From Xestospongia bergquistia (lineage: Eukaryota; Porifera; Demospongiae; Haplosclerida; Petrosiidae), in the NCBI GenBank assembly GCA_963965975.1, contig OZ014422.1, positions 5,603,155-5,667,154 on the forward strand: a DNA stretch of 64,000 bases, in the 5' to 3' direction. Under the pieces are notes generated by a model, which made no database searches, was not told the origin of the DNA, and saw only the letters and a program-made list of their open reading frames with translations. A program made the translations under genes and the position numbers. Positions 26,535 to 38,418 of this stretch are shown piece after piece; position 1 is the stretch's first letter, and each line of letters opens with the position of its first letter.

Positions 26535-29500
26535 ATGAAATCTTTTCTCCTTTTCTGTTTTGGGCTATTTTATCTTTTTGATTGTGTTTTATGTAAGTTA
26601 CAAAATTTGCTTGCAAGTATGTGCATGAAAATATTTAAATTGCATAACCTTTTTAGCTGGTTCTATAATCCTGTTTCGCAATGAATCATCATCTATATAC
26701 TATAACTATGGAATAGTGAGAGTCTACAATGATGGAGAGTGGGGTAATATCTGTGATGATGATGACTATGATCAATATGAAGCTGATGTCATTTGTCATC
26801 AGTTGGGATATACTGGAGCCTCAAGCTTCTCTAGAGCTGGATTAGTGAAGTATATTAAAGATATTCAATGTACATTATATATCATTTTTTGATTCTTTTA
26901 CTATTCTAGTTATGGTAGTGATAATGCATCGATTGAAATTAGTAATCTTAATTGTTCTAGTAGTAGTTATCTCACTATATACCAGTGTTCTTACTCTGCA
27001 TTTGTTGATAGTGGGTGTATTAACAATGATGCATATGATGCTACTGTGTACTGCTGTAAGTAAAGCTGTCAAACTATAGCACATTGTGTTATATTAAATG
27101 TAGATACCACTAGAATCTGGAACAGTAATCCTTACAATGGTATGATACGTCTTCAAGGAGGTAATTATTCTAATCAAGGACGTGTTGAGGTCTACTGTAA
27201 TGGACAGTGGGGAACAATATGTGATGATGGATTTGGTTCTACTGATGCTAATACTATCTGTAAACAACTGGGATATACTGGATACCTTCAATACGACCAT
27301 TTGGCACTGTAAGTGAATAAATTATATTCCACTATTTTATTTTCATAAAGGCCTGGATCATCTGGTCAACCTATATGGTCAACATACATGAGTAGTAGTT
27401 CAAGTGATAGTTGTTTTGGAACCAGTAATTCTTGTCCTAGTACTAGTGTGACCAGTTGTAGTCATTCTGAAGATATCACTATCACTTGCAGTAAGTTAGG
27501 ATGGATCATTTAGTAATGTATACAAATTAACTGTTTTTATTATCTAGCTACTAGCAACTTTACAAAAAATATTTATTCTACAACTAGTTCATGTGTTGGT
27601 TTAATACGAGGTGAGGTACTACAGATATGTGTTTCTATATTCTAGAAATTTTATAATTTAGATTTAGACTATTCTGGTAATGGTGCTATACGTCTCTATC
27701 GTAATGGAGTCACCTTGTCCTCCTATTTCTATGGTATTGTACAAATAAAAATCAATGATGAATGGGGTAACATCTGTGATGATGATGACTATGATCAATA
27801 TGAAGCCGATGTCATCTGTCATCAGTTAGGATATACTGGAGCCTCTAGTAACTCTAGAGCTGGATTAGTGAGGTGAGTATTAATTTTTTTTGCTATTTAA
27901 CCTCAATTATTGTACGTATAGTTATGGCACTGACAATAACTCAATGATACTGGATGATGTTAGCTGTCCTCACAACAGCTACCTCACTATCTTACAATGT
28001 TCTTACTCTACTGTCATTGATAGTGGATGTACTAACTATTATGATGCTACTGTTCACTGCTGTAAATTTCCATGATTATTATTTATACAAACTTGACTTA
28101 TTTTATGTTTATAGATTCTACAAGGATCTGGGATAGTAACCCTTACAATGGTATGATACGTCTCCAGGGAGGTAATTTTTCTAATCAAGGACGTGTTGAG
28201 GTCTACTGTAATGGACAATGGGGAACAATATGTGATAATGGATTTGGTTCTGCTGATGCTAATACTATTTGTAGACAATTAGGTTATACTGGATATATAT
28301 TCTTTGATCATTTGACACTGTAAGTAATAGTGAGACTGACATACTTACATGTATCTTATGCAATATATTTAGACCTGGATCATCTGGTCAACCTATATGG
28401 TCAACATACATGAGTAGTAGTTCAAATGATAGTTGTTTTGGCACTAGTAATTCTTGCCCTAGTACTAGTGTGACCAGTTGTAGTCATTCTGAAGATATCA
28501 CTATCACTTGCAGTAAGTTAGGATGGATCATTTAGTAATGTATACAAATTAACTGTTTTTATTATCTAGCTACTAGCAACTTTAACAAAAATACTTATTC
28601 TACAACTAGTTCATGTGTTGGTTTAATACGAGGTGAGATACTACAGATATGTGTTTCTATATTCTAGAAATTTTATAATTTAGATTTAGACTATTCTGGT
28701 AATGGTGCTATACGTCTCTATCGTAATGGAGTCACCTTGTCCTCCTATTTCTATGGTATAGTACAGATCAAACTCGATGGTGAATGGGGTAATATCTGTG
28801 ATGACTCATACTATGATCAATATGAAGCTGATGTCATTTGTCATCAGTTAGGATATAATGGAGCCTCAAGTTACTCTAGAGCTGAATTAGTAAGGTGAGT
28901 ATAAATTTTTTACTATTTAACCTTAAGTATTGTATGTATAGCTATGGCACTGACAATAACTCAATGATACTGGATGATGTTAACTGTCCTCACAACAGCT
29001 ACCTCACTATCTTACAATGTTCTTACTCTACTGTCATTGATAGTGGATGTACTAACTCTTATGATGCTACTGTTCACTGCTGTAAATTTGCATGATTATT
29101 ATTTATACAAACTTGACTTATTTTATGTTTATAGATTCTACAAGAATCTGGGATAGTAATCCTTACAATGGTATGATACGTCTTCAAGGAGGTAATTATT
29201 CTAATGAAGGACGTGTTGAGGTCTACTGTAATGGACAGTGGGGAACAATATGTGATAATCTCTTTAGTTCTACCGATGCTAGAATTATATGCAAACAATT
29301 GGGATATAACAGCTATTCTAACTTTAGCCATTTGAACTTGTGAGTATAAAGTGACATTATAAAATCATATTTAAGTATTCTATTCTGGAAAAATAGACCT
29401 GGTGCTTCAAGCAAACCAGTATGGGCTCTAGGAATGCAAAGTCGCTACTCTGACACTTGTTTTGGCACAAGTAACTCCTGCCCATCAAATGAATACGTTT

Positions 29501-30108
29501 GCAATGACCGTAATAACGATGTTACAATACATTGTAAATATGGTAAATAATATTATACATGTATTAACTACAATCGTGTTCTCTTTCAGATACTGATCTT
29601 CCCAAGCCCACGACTAACTTGACTACTTGTGAGTGATAAAATATGCAATTATAATATAAGAATGTTTCTTTAAAACTTTACAGGTTTTAACAATACAGAA
29701 TCAGCTCTTGATATCCTTCTCGATTTTGTTACTAGTTCTCTATTTTATGTTCTTGTTAGCTGTGTTGTTGGTGTGATATTGTTATGCTGCTGTGTTGGAT
29801 GCTGTTATGCTGGTTACAAGAATGACTGCTCTTGTAAAAATCCTAGTAAATTTTGTTGTGATTGCATGAAGGGACCATGCTTTTGTTGTGTGTATATTGC
29901 TGAGAGTGCTATATGTCCAGAAGAGCAAGAAATTAGGGAAATAAAGAGGAAGGCTAGAAAAAGACGAGAAATCAGAGAAATGGAAGAAATGGAGCATGAG
30001 GAAAGACGCCGAGAATTGCAAGCAATGCGTGAGACACAGCTAATTTCTCAGTTAAAGAATGCTGGTCCATCTGATAGTAAGATTGTAGTCCTTCGTATGG
30101 ACAATTAA
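26535..30108 (+). CDS. Six-SRCR receptor with Cys-rich/coiled-coil tail (gene I)
   Basis: Predicted 909-aa type I membrane protein from 17 exons: 26535-26592, 26657-26849, 26910-27055, 27104-27308, 27351-27490, 27548-27610, 27662-27872, 27922-28061, 28115-28319, 28373-28512, 28570-28632, 28684-28894, 28942-29081, 29135-29339, 29397-29542, 29590-29628, 29684-30108. Signal peptide (MKSFLLFCFGLFYLFDCVL), then three SRCR pairs (about 20-248, 269-501, 522-756) joined by two near-identical 21-residue linkers. TM is about 779-808. The tail starts with a cluster of about 16 cysteines within ~45 residues, followed by a charged Glu/Arg-rich helix (EIREIKRKARKRREIREM...), a likely coiled coil, ending VLRMDN. 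The second and third pairs are near-identical, introns included. It is the largest protein here and has no PQ-rich tail. Confidence 0.86.
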
Positions 30109-30967
30109 GTAAAGTTATATCCAACTACCACATACATTTGTACTACTACTATAGAGAACTAAATTGCATGCACTAACTTTTTTATATTAAAGATGAAAAT
30201 AAGGACACATATGTTGCTTAATATTTATAATAAAAGCTATTTCTTTTGACTTTGTTTACAATGTTGCATGTGGGGATAAATTGTGACCTAGTTTAATGAA
30301 TCCTATTCTAACTGTCAGGGGAAATTAGTGAGATAAGGAATTGAGTGGGAAACAATCAAAACTAGTTCAATTGAATATTACATTACGTCATATTTAACCT
30401 TATCACCTCATGAATATACCAACACTAATAAGGTATTTTATATGGAATAACATGTCATGTAATAATGATTATACATGAGTACATATGCTATGATATGAAA
30501 ACAATATGGTGATCAACAATAAGATATCAGTATATTCTACATAGTAATAATAAGGTAAATATATAATTGAGAAATTTAAGTAGAAAGACACAAATTACAT
30601 GTACAAAATATGTATACAGTTCATTCACTACAAGACACTTGAACTAATACTACTAACAGATACATAATTTCCTGATAAATGTGTCTGTTATAAATGTCTA
30701 TGGATTCAATACCTGTGATCAACAGTGATAAACAGATGTCATTTGAGCCACATTTTAAAAGTCATCTAGTTTAACAGCATTTATTTTTTTGCAAAAAAAG
30801 AATACATTATTAGGAAACTAAACTATAGAAAAAACAAATCATTGTCTTTGTATTATAACTACTAACCTAGTTCACAGCAAACTATAACAACAAAACTTAT
30901 TAAAGGTACATTAATGTTCACACGTTCTAATAGCGCTTAAAAAAGTATCAAAAGGTTTGTATCTCTA
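30109..30967. other. Intergenic between convergent genes
   Basis: No gene seen. The segment at about 30610-30765 (beginning TTCATTCACTACAAGACACT) recurs at about 35980-36100 inside the terminal exon of the gene at 34662-38418, showing that the two 3' regions share a duplicated origin. Confidence 0.6.
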
Positions 30968-33161
30968 CTACTGCTTAGGAGGGTAAGCATATCCTCCTGG
31001 CTGCTGTGGAGGATATCCTGCAGAAGGATAAGTCTGCATAGGGTAGTCACCAGTTGTATTTGTGTTAGAACTAGCAACCACAGTAGCAGTGGTACTGGGT
31101 GCACCTACAACAGTAGTTTGAGCAGTGGAACGCCTACTAGCAGCTCCAATCCCCACACCCAGACAACAACATATACCCAATGGAACTGCAATTGCAAGAA
31201 TGACAAGTATGCAACAGAAGACAATTGCACCAACTATCCCTCCAACTAAAGCACCAATAGTGGAGCTGTCAATAACTAAAGAGATAAGAAAACACTATAA
31301 ATTATATATTATTTTTAATTTACTTTAGTCAACCATCAAATAGAATTAAAATACATGTAATCAATTATATATGTTTGATAAGAAATTACTTGAGTCAGCA
31401 TATCGACAAGTAGAGAGTGTAGCATATGGTCCACTGGTACGAGAATAGGAGAACTCTGTAAAAAATATAATCATGATCATATATATTGACTAACTATGCT
31501 ACTTACCACACTCCAAAGAGACATCTTCACTATGATCACAGTTATGATATTGAGATGATGGACAACTCTCACAATAAGCAAGACAACTAGTAGATGAACT
31601 TGAGCATCGAACGTTGTCCAACCAAATTGGCTGAGTACTGGATCCATCACTAAAGATAAACAAAAGAAATTAAAGTGTTTTGTTGCATTTGAATGTCTTA
31701 ATTTCTGATTACATCCATCAATGTTTGGATTACTATCATTGCTGTTATGTATAAAAATAAAACGACTGTCAAAATTGACAGTTAGGAATTAGTGATAATT
31801 TTTTTTATTAAGTTCATACCAAAACTATATTATCTTTAAGGAAGCCTAGTGAAACAGTCCGAACTTTGGACCTAAACAGTTCAGACCTTGAGGCACATAC
31901 TTCAACACTTAATCTTTAGGGTCTTAGATTAGGATTTAAGATGAACTTACTAAATTGATGTGTACTCATAACGAGAATAGTCTGAATATCCCAGTTGACG
32001 ACAGGCAACATTAGCATCAGTTGAACTAAAACTATCATCACAAACTGTTCCCCATTGTCCATTACAATAAACCTCAAGACGACCACGATTGGAGTAGTCT
32101 CCACCCACAATACGAAGTTGTCCTGAATAAGGATTACTACTCCAGATCTTAGTGGTATCTAAATAATGATCATATAATACAATATTATATAGTACAAAAC
32201 TTACAGCAAACAACAAAAGCATCACGACTATGATCATTACAATAAGAAGAGTATCGAGAGCTGTAACTACACTGTAGTAGAACCAGGTAACTACTGGATG
32301 AACAGTCAACATCTTCTAGCAACATGGAGTTAGTGTCTGTTCCATAACTATAAAAATATAAAATGTTATATTTTAATGATTTGTATTTAATTTACATTGA
32401 TTATTAATTAAATAATAATAAATTTCATTTTAGACAATTTAGAAGGTAATTTAATTAACTAATAAACTCACAGTGAAGTACTTCCAGTATTACCATAACT
32501 TGAGACACCAGTAAAGGCTAGTTGATGACATATCACATTAGCTTCATTGTAACTAAAATAAGTATCATCACAGATGTTACCCCAAGTACTACTATAGTAG
32601 ATCTCCACTATACCAGAGGTATAGGATTGAATTGTAGAGTAACGGTTATTTCTCACCAGGCGGAGGGCTCCTGTGCCTGTGTGAATACAATATACTTTAT
32701 GATGTATATGCTCAAGGCCAAAAATTAAAAAAAAGTCATAATAATAATTTATTTTATGACAAATGAACACTTTGTTGCTACTAGGCCAGGATGTTTATCT
32801 AACTTGATATTCTTGTAGCCGTTCCTGGATACCAAATTTGGCAAGCATCAAAATGGCTGCATAGCAACCGCGTCTTCGCGATCGTTCGTTCGAATTCTTT
32901 GACGCAAAATAACCGATTTTCTCATAATTATTATAACATTAACTAATAAGGTTTAATTCTTAATAATGTCTATAAGATTAATAAGACAACTTATTACGCT
33001 GAGTTTTCATGTCAAAAAACTGTAGCTACATCTCTATTCACACATACACTAGCATCTGTGACATTCCTATGTATTTCCATGGCTTATAAACTAAATATAC
33101 CTTGTCCATTAGCAGATGAGAACAGAACAAACAGACCAACCAAGACCACAGTAAACTTCAT
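30968..33161 (-). CDS. Two-SRCR receptor with short PQ-rich tail (gene J)
   Basis: Predicted 377-aa type I membrane protein. Exons: 33101-33161, 32472-32676, 32205-32347, 31951-32158, 31507-31649, 31390-31455, 30968-31275. The signal peptide is [24 protein letters not shown]1 (about 21-137) has [29 protein letters not shown], and SRCR2 (about 137-254) has [42 protein letters not shown] and [10 protein letters not shown] 22-residue stalk ([16 protein letters not shown]) precedes TM (about 283-309), [19 protein letters not shown], a Thr/Val-rich stretch and a tail ending [16 protein letters not shown]. It is the first of six tandem minus-strand paralogs; the 5' half is nearly identical to that of the gene at 39640-43301. 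Confidence 0.87.
32840..32930. promoter_or_regulatory. CpG-dense patch with YY1-like motif in first intron
   Basis: Within intron 1 of the minus-strand gene, about 50 bp (32871-32928) contain about nine CpG dinucleotides in a region otherwise almost free of CpG. They are preceded by CAAAATGGCTGC, which resembles the YY1 consensus. The same block is preserved at about 42975-43060 in intron 1 of the paralog. A cis-regulatory element or a fragment of an inserted repeat are both possible. Confidence 0.35.
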
Positions 33162-33907
33162 TGTCAACAGCAAAGCAAGGGCGGAACTGAAGATGTACGA
33201 AAGTGACTTAACTCAGTTTAATAATATTTATTGTCTTAGGTTTATGCTTATGAATATCCAGTTTCAACCAATAAAAAGAAGGTGTTGAGTTAGTCTGTCA
33301 CTAAAGATATTACATTGAACTGCCATAAATTGACTGCTTCATCTATTGAACCCCCCACCCCCCAAAAAAAGAATCAACTTAAAGTTTTGCTAATATAATT
33401 TAGAAAAACAATGTCAATATAAATTAATGACAATACATAAAGTCACTGCTATTATAGTATCCAGACATTTGAGGAGTTGACACATATGAAATGTCAATCC
33501 AATAATATTGTGATATATTGATGTTTTGGGAGTTAATATTAAGGTAGATGACATTGTGGACTTGCCTAACTTATTAATTTTTAATATATTTGATGATACC
33601 TTGTGGAAGTTTAGTTTTAGTACTGTTCTGTTCAATGATTTCAATTCAATTCTGCATATACAACCATTTACATGAACTGTTAGCTAACATCGATGTTAAT
33701 AGTTAATACATTTCCTCATAAGCTAATGTTGATATACAAAATCACATGTAGTATTACACATAATTGCATGCATGCTTAATACTCTTACAGCAGAATATTT
33801 GTTAGGCTTCAGTGAAGTGTTTACACCAGAACAAAGTATATTTTTATAATTTGAGGGTTTTTTCTATCTGGGAGAGAACACCATCAAGAATTATCATAAC
33901 TACTCAC
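33162..33907. other. Intergenic, duplicated segment
   Basis: Upstream flank of the gene at 30968-33161. Nearly identical to about 43302-43774, which lacks about 130 bp present here. Contains a C-run/A-run near 33350-33368. No gene seen. Confidence 0.6.
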
Positions 33908-34341
33908 CTTGGAATGCTTCCCACGATGCCATAAGCAAGAGACACCAGTAAAGCCAACTGATTTCAATAATGCTAAGAAAAATTAGTGTATTATAGTCTC
34001 ATTTCTAACTCTATGGATATCAATGGTTGAGTCAGTTGGAGGTTGGGGTATGGAAATGAGACTATTGGCATTGATTGGTATTATTACTATATACTTGAAT
34101 TAATGACAGACATACCCAACGAAATGAAGTCATTCAATAAACTCTGAAGCTGATAGGAATCAGAATGTTTTGCTGAGCTGGATATATTCCGACATAATGG
34201 AATAAAACAAATATACAATATTATAGTTGTATACACTTAGTAAGATATAGACTCTTTTATATGCAATATGTCTACCTTGTCCATTGACAGTTGAAATACT
34301 TTGAAAGCCAAGGAAGGCAACCCAGATCACAACAAACTATG
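33908..34341 (-). pseudogene. Relic of a signal exon plus SRCR exon
   Basis: Minus strand. About 34276-34341 matches the signal-peptide exon of the gene at 61017-62402 (ending CAACTGTCAATGGACAAG before a GTAGA donor), but the ATG is lost and the frame is broken. About 33908-33970 resembles the end of an SRCR first exon ([12 protein letters not shown], followed by GTGAG). Nothing else of the gene remains. The same relic is found at 43775-44207. Confidence 0.55.
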
Positions 34342-34661
34342 TCAAGATATGCAACTTGCAGAAAGTATAATGTGTATTTAAACATCTAAAATACTCTTAT
34401 TATAGTAGTAGTATTTATATAATAGGTATGTTTGGAATATTTAATATAAGTAATTAATATTAGATATTCTGCTAAAACACACGTGTTGATGAAATAACGA
34501 TAATAATAACATTATTAATAATCATTATTGTGCTCAAACAAACCAGCTCAATATCAAAGAAAAGAAACTACTACACAACACAATACAGCATAAACTACTA
34601 TAGTCTAATATATTAATAATATGTCTTTGAATTACTGAGCTCGAGATAGATCGGCATTGAG

Positions 34662-37600
34662 CTATTGAGGGGAATATGGTGCAGGAGGATAAGCACCAGG
34701 TTGTTGTGATGGATACACTTCAGGAGGATAAGCACCGGATTGCTGTGTTGGATACTCTCCAGGAAAATAAGCACCAGGTTGCTGTGGTTGGTTCATTTGA
34801 TGAGGATAGACACTAGGTTGCTGGGATTGATCCACTTGAGGAGGATGAGCACCAGGTTGTTGTGGTTGATATGATTTAGAAGGATAAGAATCAGGTTGCT
34901 GTGGTTGATATGCTTCAGAAGGATAAGTATTAGGTTCCTGTGGTTGATACACTTCATGATGATGTGTTCCTGGATACAGCGGGGGATAGTTAGCTTGTGA
35001 ATATCTTGTGGTAGCTGGATAACCTTGCAGAGGATATCCACTGGCAGGATAAGCAGCAGGAGGCTGAGAATTTGGAGGAGGTGCATCAACAGTCATTTTT
35101 GTTTCGGAAGAAGTAATGACAGTAGCAGTGGTGGTAGCAGCAGATGTACCTCTTACAACAGTAGCCCGAGGTGTACGTCTACCTTTACGACAAGCAGCAC
35201 CAATTCCTACACCCAAACAACAGCATATGCACAGAGGAATGGCAATGACAAAAACACAGATAAAGATGATGAAACCAATTGCTCCTCCCACAATAGTACT
35301 AAGATTAGTGCTACCTAATACAAATGAATAAATAGAATCATGTACAATGTTTTTGATATCTAAAAGTAATATAATTATCTGCTATGTAATGTATCTTATT
35401 ATGGGGTACCTCCTAGCTAACTATAAATATATATGTATAGTGATTACCGGATCTCTATTGTACATGTATTATTATAGAACACAATATCCTATAATATTAA
35501 ACACTATAAACTTACTTGTACTTGAAGTGGCTTTATTATATACATATATTTATATATACAGGGAAAAAAGAGATAAAAAATACACATAAGTAACTAGATA
35601 TAAAACCCCTCCTATACACTGTTCACTTTGTCCATGCATATATATTAATATTAGGACATTATATTACAATTATTACACTACAGATACTATAAACCTACTT
35701 GTATTTGGAGAATCTATATTTTATACATAGAAGAGATAAGAAAAATGCAAGTAACTGGATAGTAATACATTTCAGTTGTTCACTTTCTCCATGCACATAT
35801 GTTAATACCACAAAATAATATCACAATTATTATATTACAGATACTATAAACTTACTTGTACTTGGAGAATCTATATTTTATATATAGAAGAGATAAAACA
35901 AAACATGCAAGTAACTGGATACAAATAATCTCCTAGTTGATCATAGACAATATTTACTATATATCCTTATGCACATATATATTCACTACAAGACACTTGA
36001 ACTAATACTACTAACAGATACATAATCTCCTGATAAATGTGTCTGTCATAAGTGTCTATGGATTCAATACCTGTGATCAACAGTGATAAACAGATGTCAT
36101 TATGTTCATTTGTCTCAGTCTTGGAAGTAACCACAGTAGCAGTGGTACTGAGTGTACCTACAACAGTAGTTTGAGGTGTGGAGCGGCTACTAGAAGCTCC
36201 AATTTCCGCACCCAGACAGCAACATATACATAATGGAACTGTGATTGTAAGTATAATAACTGTGCAACAAAAGACAACTGCAGCAATTGCCACTCCCACT
36301 ATAGCACCAACTGTAAAGCTATCTAGAACAAAAGTGATAAGAAAACACTATAAATTATATATTACTTTTAATTTACTTTAGTCAAACATCAAAATAGAAT
36401 TAAAATACATGTAATCAATTATATATGTTTGATAAGAATTACTTGAGTCCATAGGGGTAGGAAGATAGTAGGGATTAGGGGGGATAAAATGTTATCAATA
36501 GTAATAACTGTTCCATGAGCAGGGGGTTGCATTCCCAGAGGTTTTTAATTTGAAAACTTGTAAAATTATGTTAAATGATAACAGATGATTATGACTGAAT
36601 TAAAGAAATGACATATATGTACATGACCTAATAAAATATGTTAATAATGTCCAAAATAGTTTACACGTCTCTTGTTGCTGGTTACAAAATCCTTTTCGAT
36701 ACTTAATAAATTAATGATTATTTTTTAAAAATAGAGTAACTTTACTTTGTTAACAATATTAGGGGGGCTAAGCCCCCCTTTAATCAACATTAGGGGGGCT
36801 AAAGCCCCCCTAGCCCCCCTGGTTCCTACCCCTATGCTTGAGTCAGCATATCGACATGTATCAAGTGTAGCATACGGGCCATTGGTATGAGAACGAGAGA
36901 ACTCTGAAAAATGCAATCATGATCACAAATTTATTAAGTATGCTACTTACCACACTCCAAAGAGATATCTTCACTATGATCACAGTTATGATATTCAAAT
37001 GATGGACAGTCCTCACAATAATAAAAACACTCATAATATCGATATGAGCATTTAGTATTATCTGACCAAATTGGTTGAGGATATGATCCATAACTAAAGT
37101 TAAGAATTTAAATTAAAGTGTTTTTGCTGTAATGATTTGTGCCATCACATCAATCAGTATTATCAATGCTGTTATGAGCAAAAGAGACCTGGATGTCAAA
37201 CAGACAGCAGGCAACTTAGGGAGCATTGTTGAAACTGTTTTAGGTTAGCTATGGGGTCAATTGGCATACATATCTGATGTATGAGTTGTATATTATTATT
37301 TAATGTGCATATAAATATAAAACATTATACCCTTATTACAATTCTCCCTCATGCGTAAACAAGCATACACTTGACTATTTGAAGAGGCATTAATAAAGAA
37401 ATAGTTTATGAGAGCTTAGGATGTAGTGTTTAAGATTTAGAGTGAACTTACTAAATTGATGTGTACTCATAACGAGAATAGTTTGAATATCCCAGTTGAC
37501 GACAGGCAACATTAGCATCAGTTGATCTAAAACTATCATCACACACTGTTCCCCACTGTCCATTACAATAGGCCTCAAGACGTCCTTGGTTGGAGTAGTT

Positions 37601-38418
37601 TCCACCTACAATACGAAGTTGTCCTGAATAAGGATTACTACTCCAGATCTTAGTGGTATCTAAATAATGATCACATAATAGAATATTACATAGTACATAA
37701 CTTACAGCAAACAACAAAAGCATCATGACTATGACTATTACAATAAGAGGAGTAATGAAAGTTGTAATTACACTGTAGTAGAACCAGGTAACTACTAGAT
37801 GAACAGTTAACATCTTCTAGCAATGTGGAGTTAGTATCTGTTCCGTAACTGTAAAAATATAAAATATTATAATTTAATGATTTGTATTTAGTTTGCATTG
37901 ATTATTAAATAAATAATAATATTTTTATTTTACACAATTTAGAAGGCAATTTCATTAACTAGTAAACTCACAGTGAAGTACTTCCAGCATTACCATAACT
38001 TGAGACACCAGTAAAGGCCAATTGATGACATATCACATTAGCTTCATTGTAGCTAAACAAAGCATCATCACAGATGTTACCCCAAATACTACTATAGTAG
38101 ATCTCCACTATACCAGAAGTGTAGGCTTGGATTGTAGAGTAAAGGTTATTTCTCACCAGGCGGAGGGCTCCTTTGCCTGTGTGAATGATACATTTTCATG
38201 TGTACTCAAAGACAATAATAAACTTATCTTACTAAAAAAGGTTAATACTTAATGTACTAATAAGACAACTAGCAGTTGCCAAATTTTTGGATACTGTAAC
38301 TACATCTAAAGTCTATATGCACTCATATACATGTATTTATATCCAAAACAGACATACCTTGTCCATTAGTGGATGAGAACAGAACAAGAAGTCCAATGAA
38401 GACCACAATAAGGTTCAT
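34662..38418 (-). CDS. Two-SRCR receptor with two alternative TM exons; MITE at a splice site (gene K)
   Basis: Common exons: 38358-38418, 37972-38176, 37706-37848, 37452-37659, 36951-37093 and stalk 36838-36903. Signal peptide [24 protein letters not shown]1 ([29 protein letters not shown]); SRCR2 ([40 protein letters not shown]). Two 3' ends are possible in frame: a proximal TM exon 35967-36322 (393 aa), or three 15-nt microexons (35856-35870, 35699-35713, 35516-35530) leading to a distal TM/tail exon 34662-35314 (507 aa). The distal tail has repeated YQPQQPxSYPS motifs. A 387-bp MITE replaces the stalk exon's GT donor with GC. Read-through into the MITE meets a stop at 36725 and would give a soluble protein of about 312 aa. 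The gene may be functional as membrane form, secreted form, or neither. Confidence 0.65.
35516..35870 (-). repeat. Microexon array, 3 copies (gene K)
   Basis: Three 15-nt candidate exons at 35516-35530 (TTSST), 35699-35713 (NSPNT) and 35856-35870 (NSPST), each with an AG acceptor and a GTAAGT or GTAGGT donor on the minus strand and phase 1 at both ends. They sit on tandem units of about 157-183 bp. This is the shortest of three such arrays in the window. Confidence 0.6.
35967..36322 (-). other. Alternative proximal TM/terminal exon of gene K
   Basis: After an AG acceptor the frame reads [18 protein letters not shown], then [20 protein letters not shown] and a Thr/Val-rich tail. This matches the TM exon of the genes at 30968 and 51404. 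A deletion then fuses the tail to what is 3' flank in the paralog, adding about 45 unrelated residues (to CSEYICA, stop at 35967). It lies between the stalk exon and the microexons, so it competes with them as a 3' terminal exon. Confidence 0.6.
36450..36836. mobile_element. 387-bp hAT-like MITE with 8-bp target duplication
   Basis: Perfect 14-bp terminal inverted repeats (CATAGGGGTAGGAA and TTCCTACCCCTATG) are flanked by perfect 8-bp direct repeats CTTGAGTC (36442-36449 and 36837-36844). Paralogs near 31386 and 41521 show the empty site. The interior is non-coding and has GC-rich inverted segments (GGGGGGCTAAGCCCCCC-like). An 8-bp duplication with short terminal repeats starting CA fits the hAT superfamily. 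It is inserted at the 5' splice site of the stalk exon of gene K. Confidence 0.88.
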
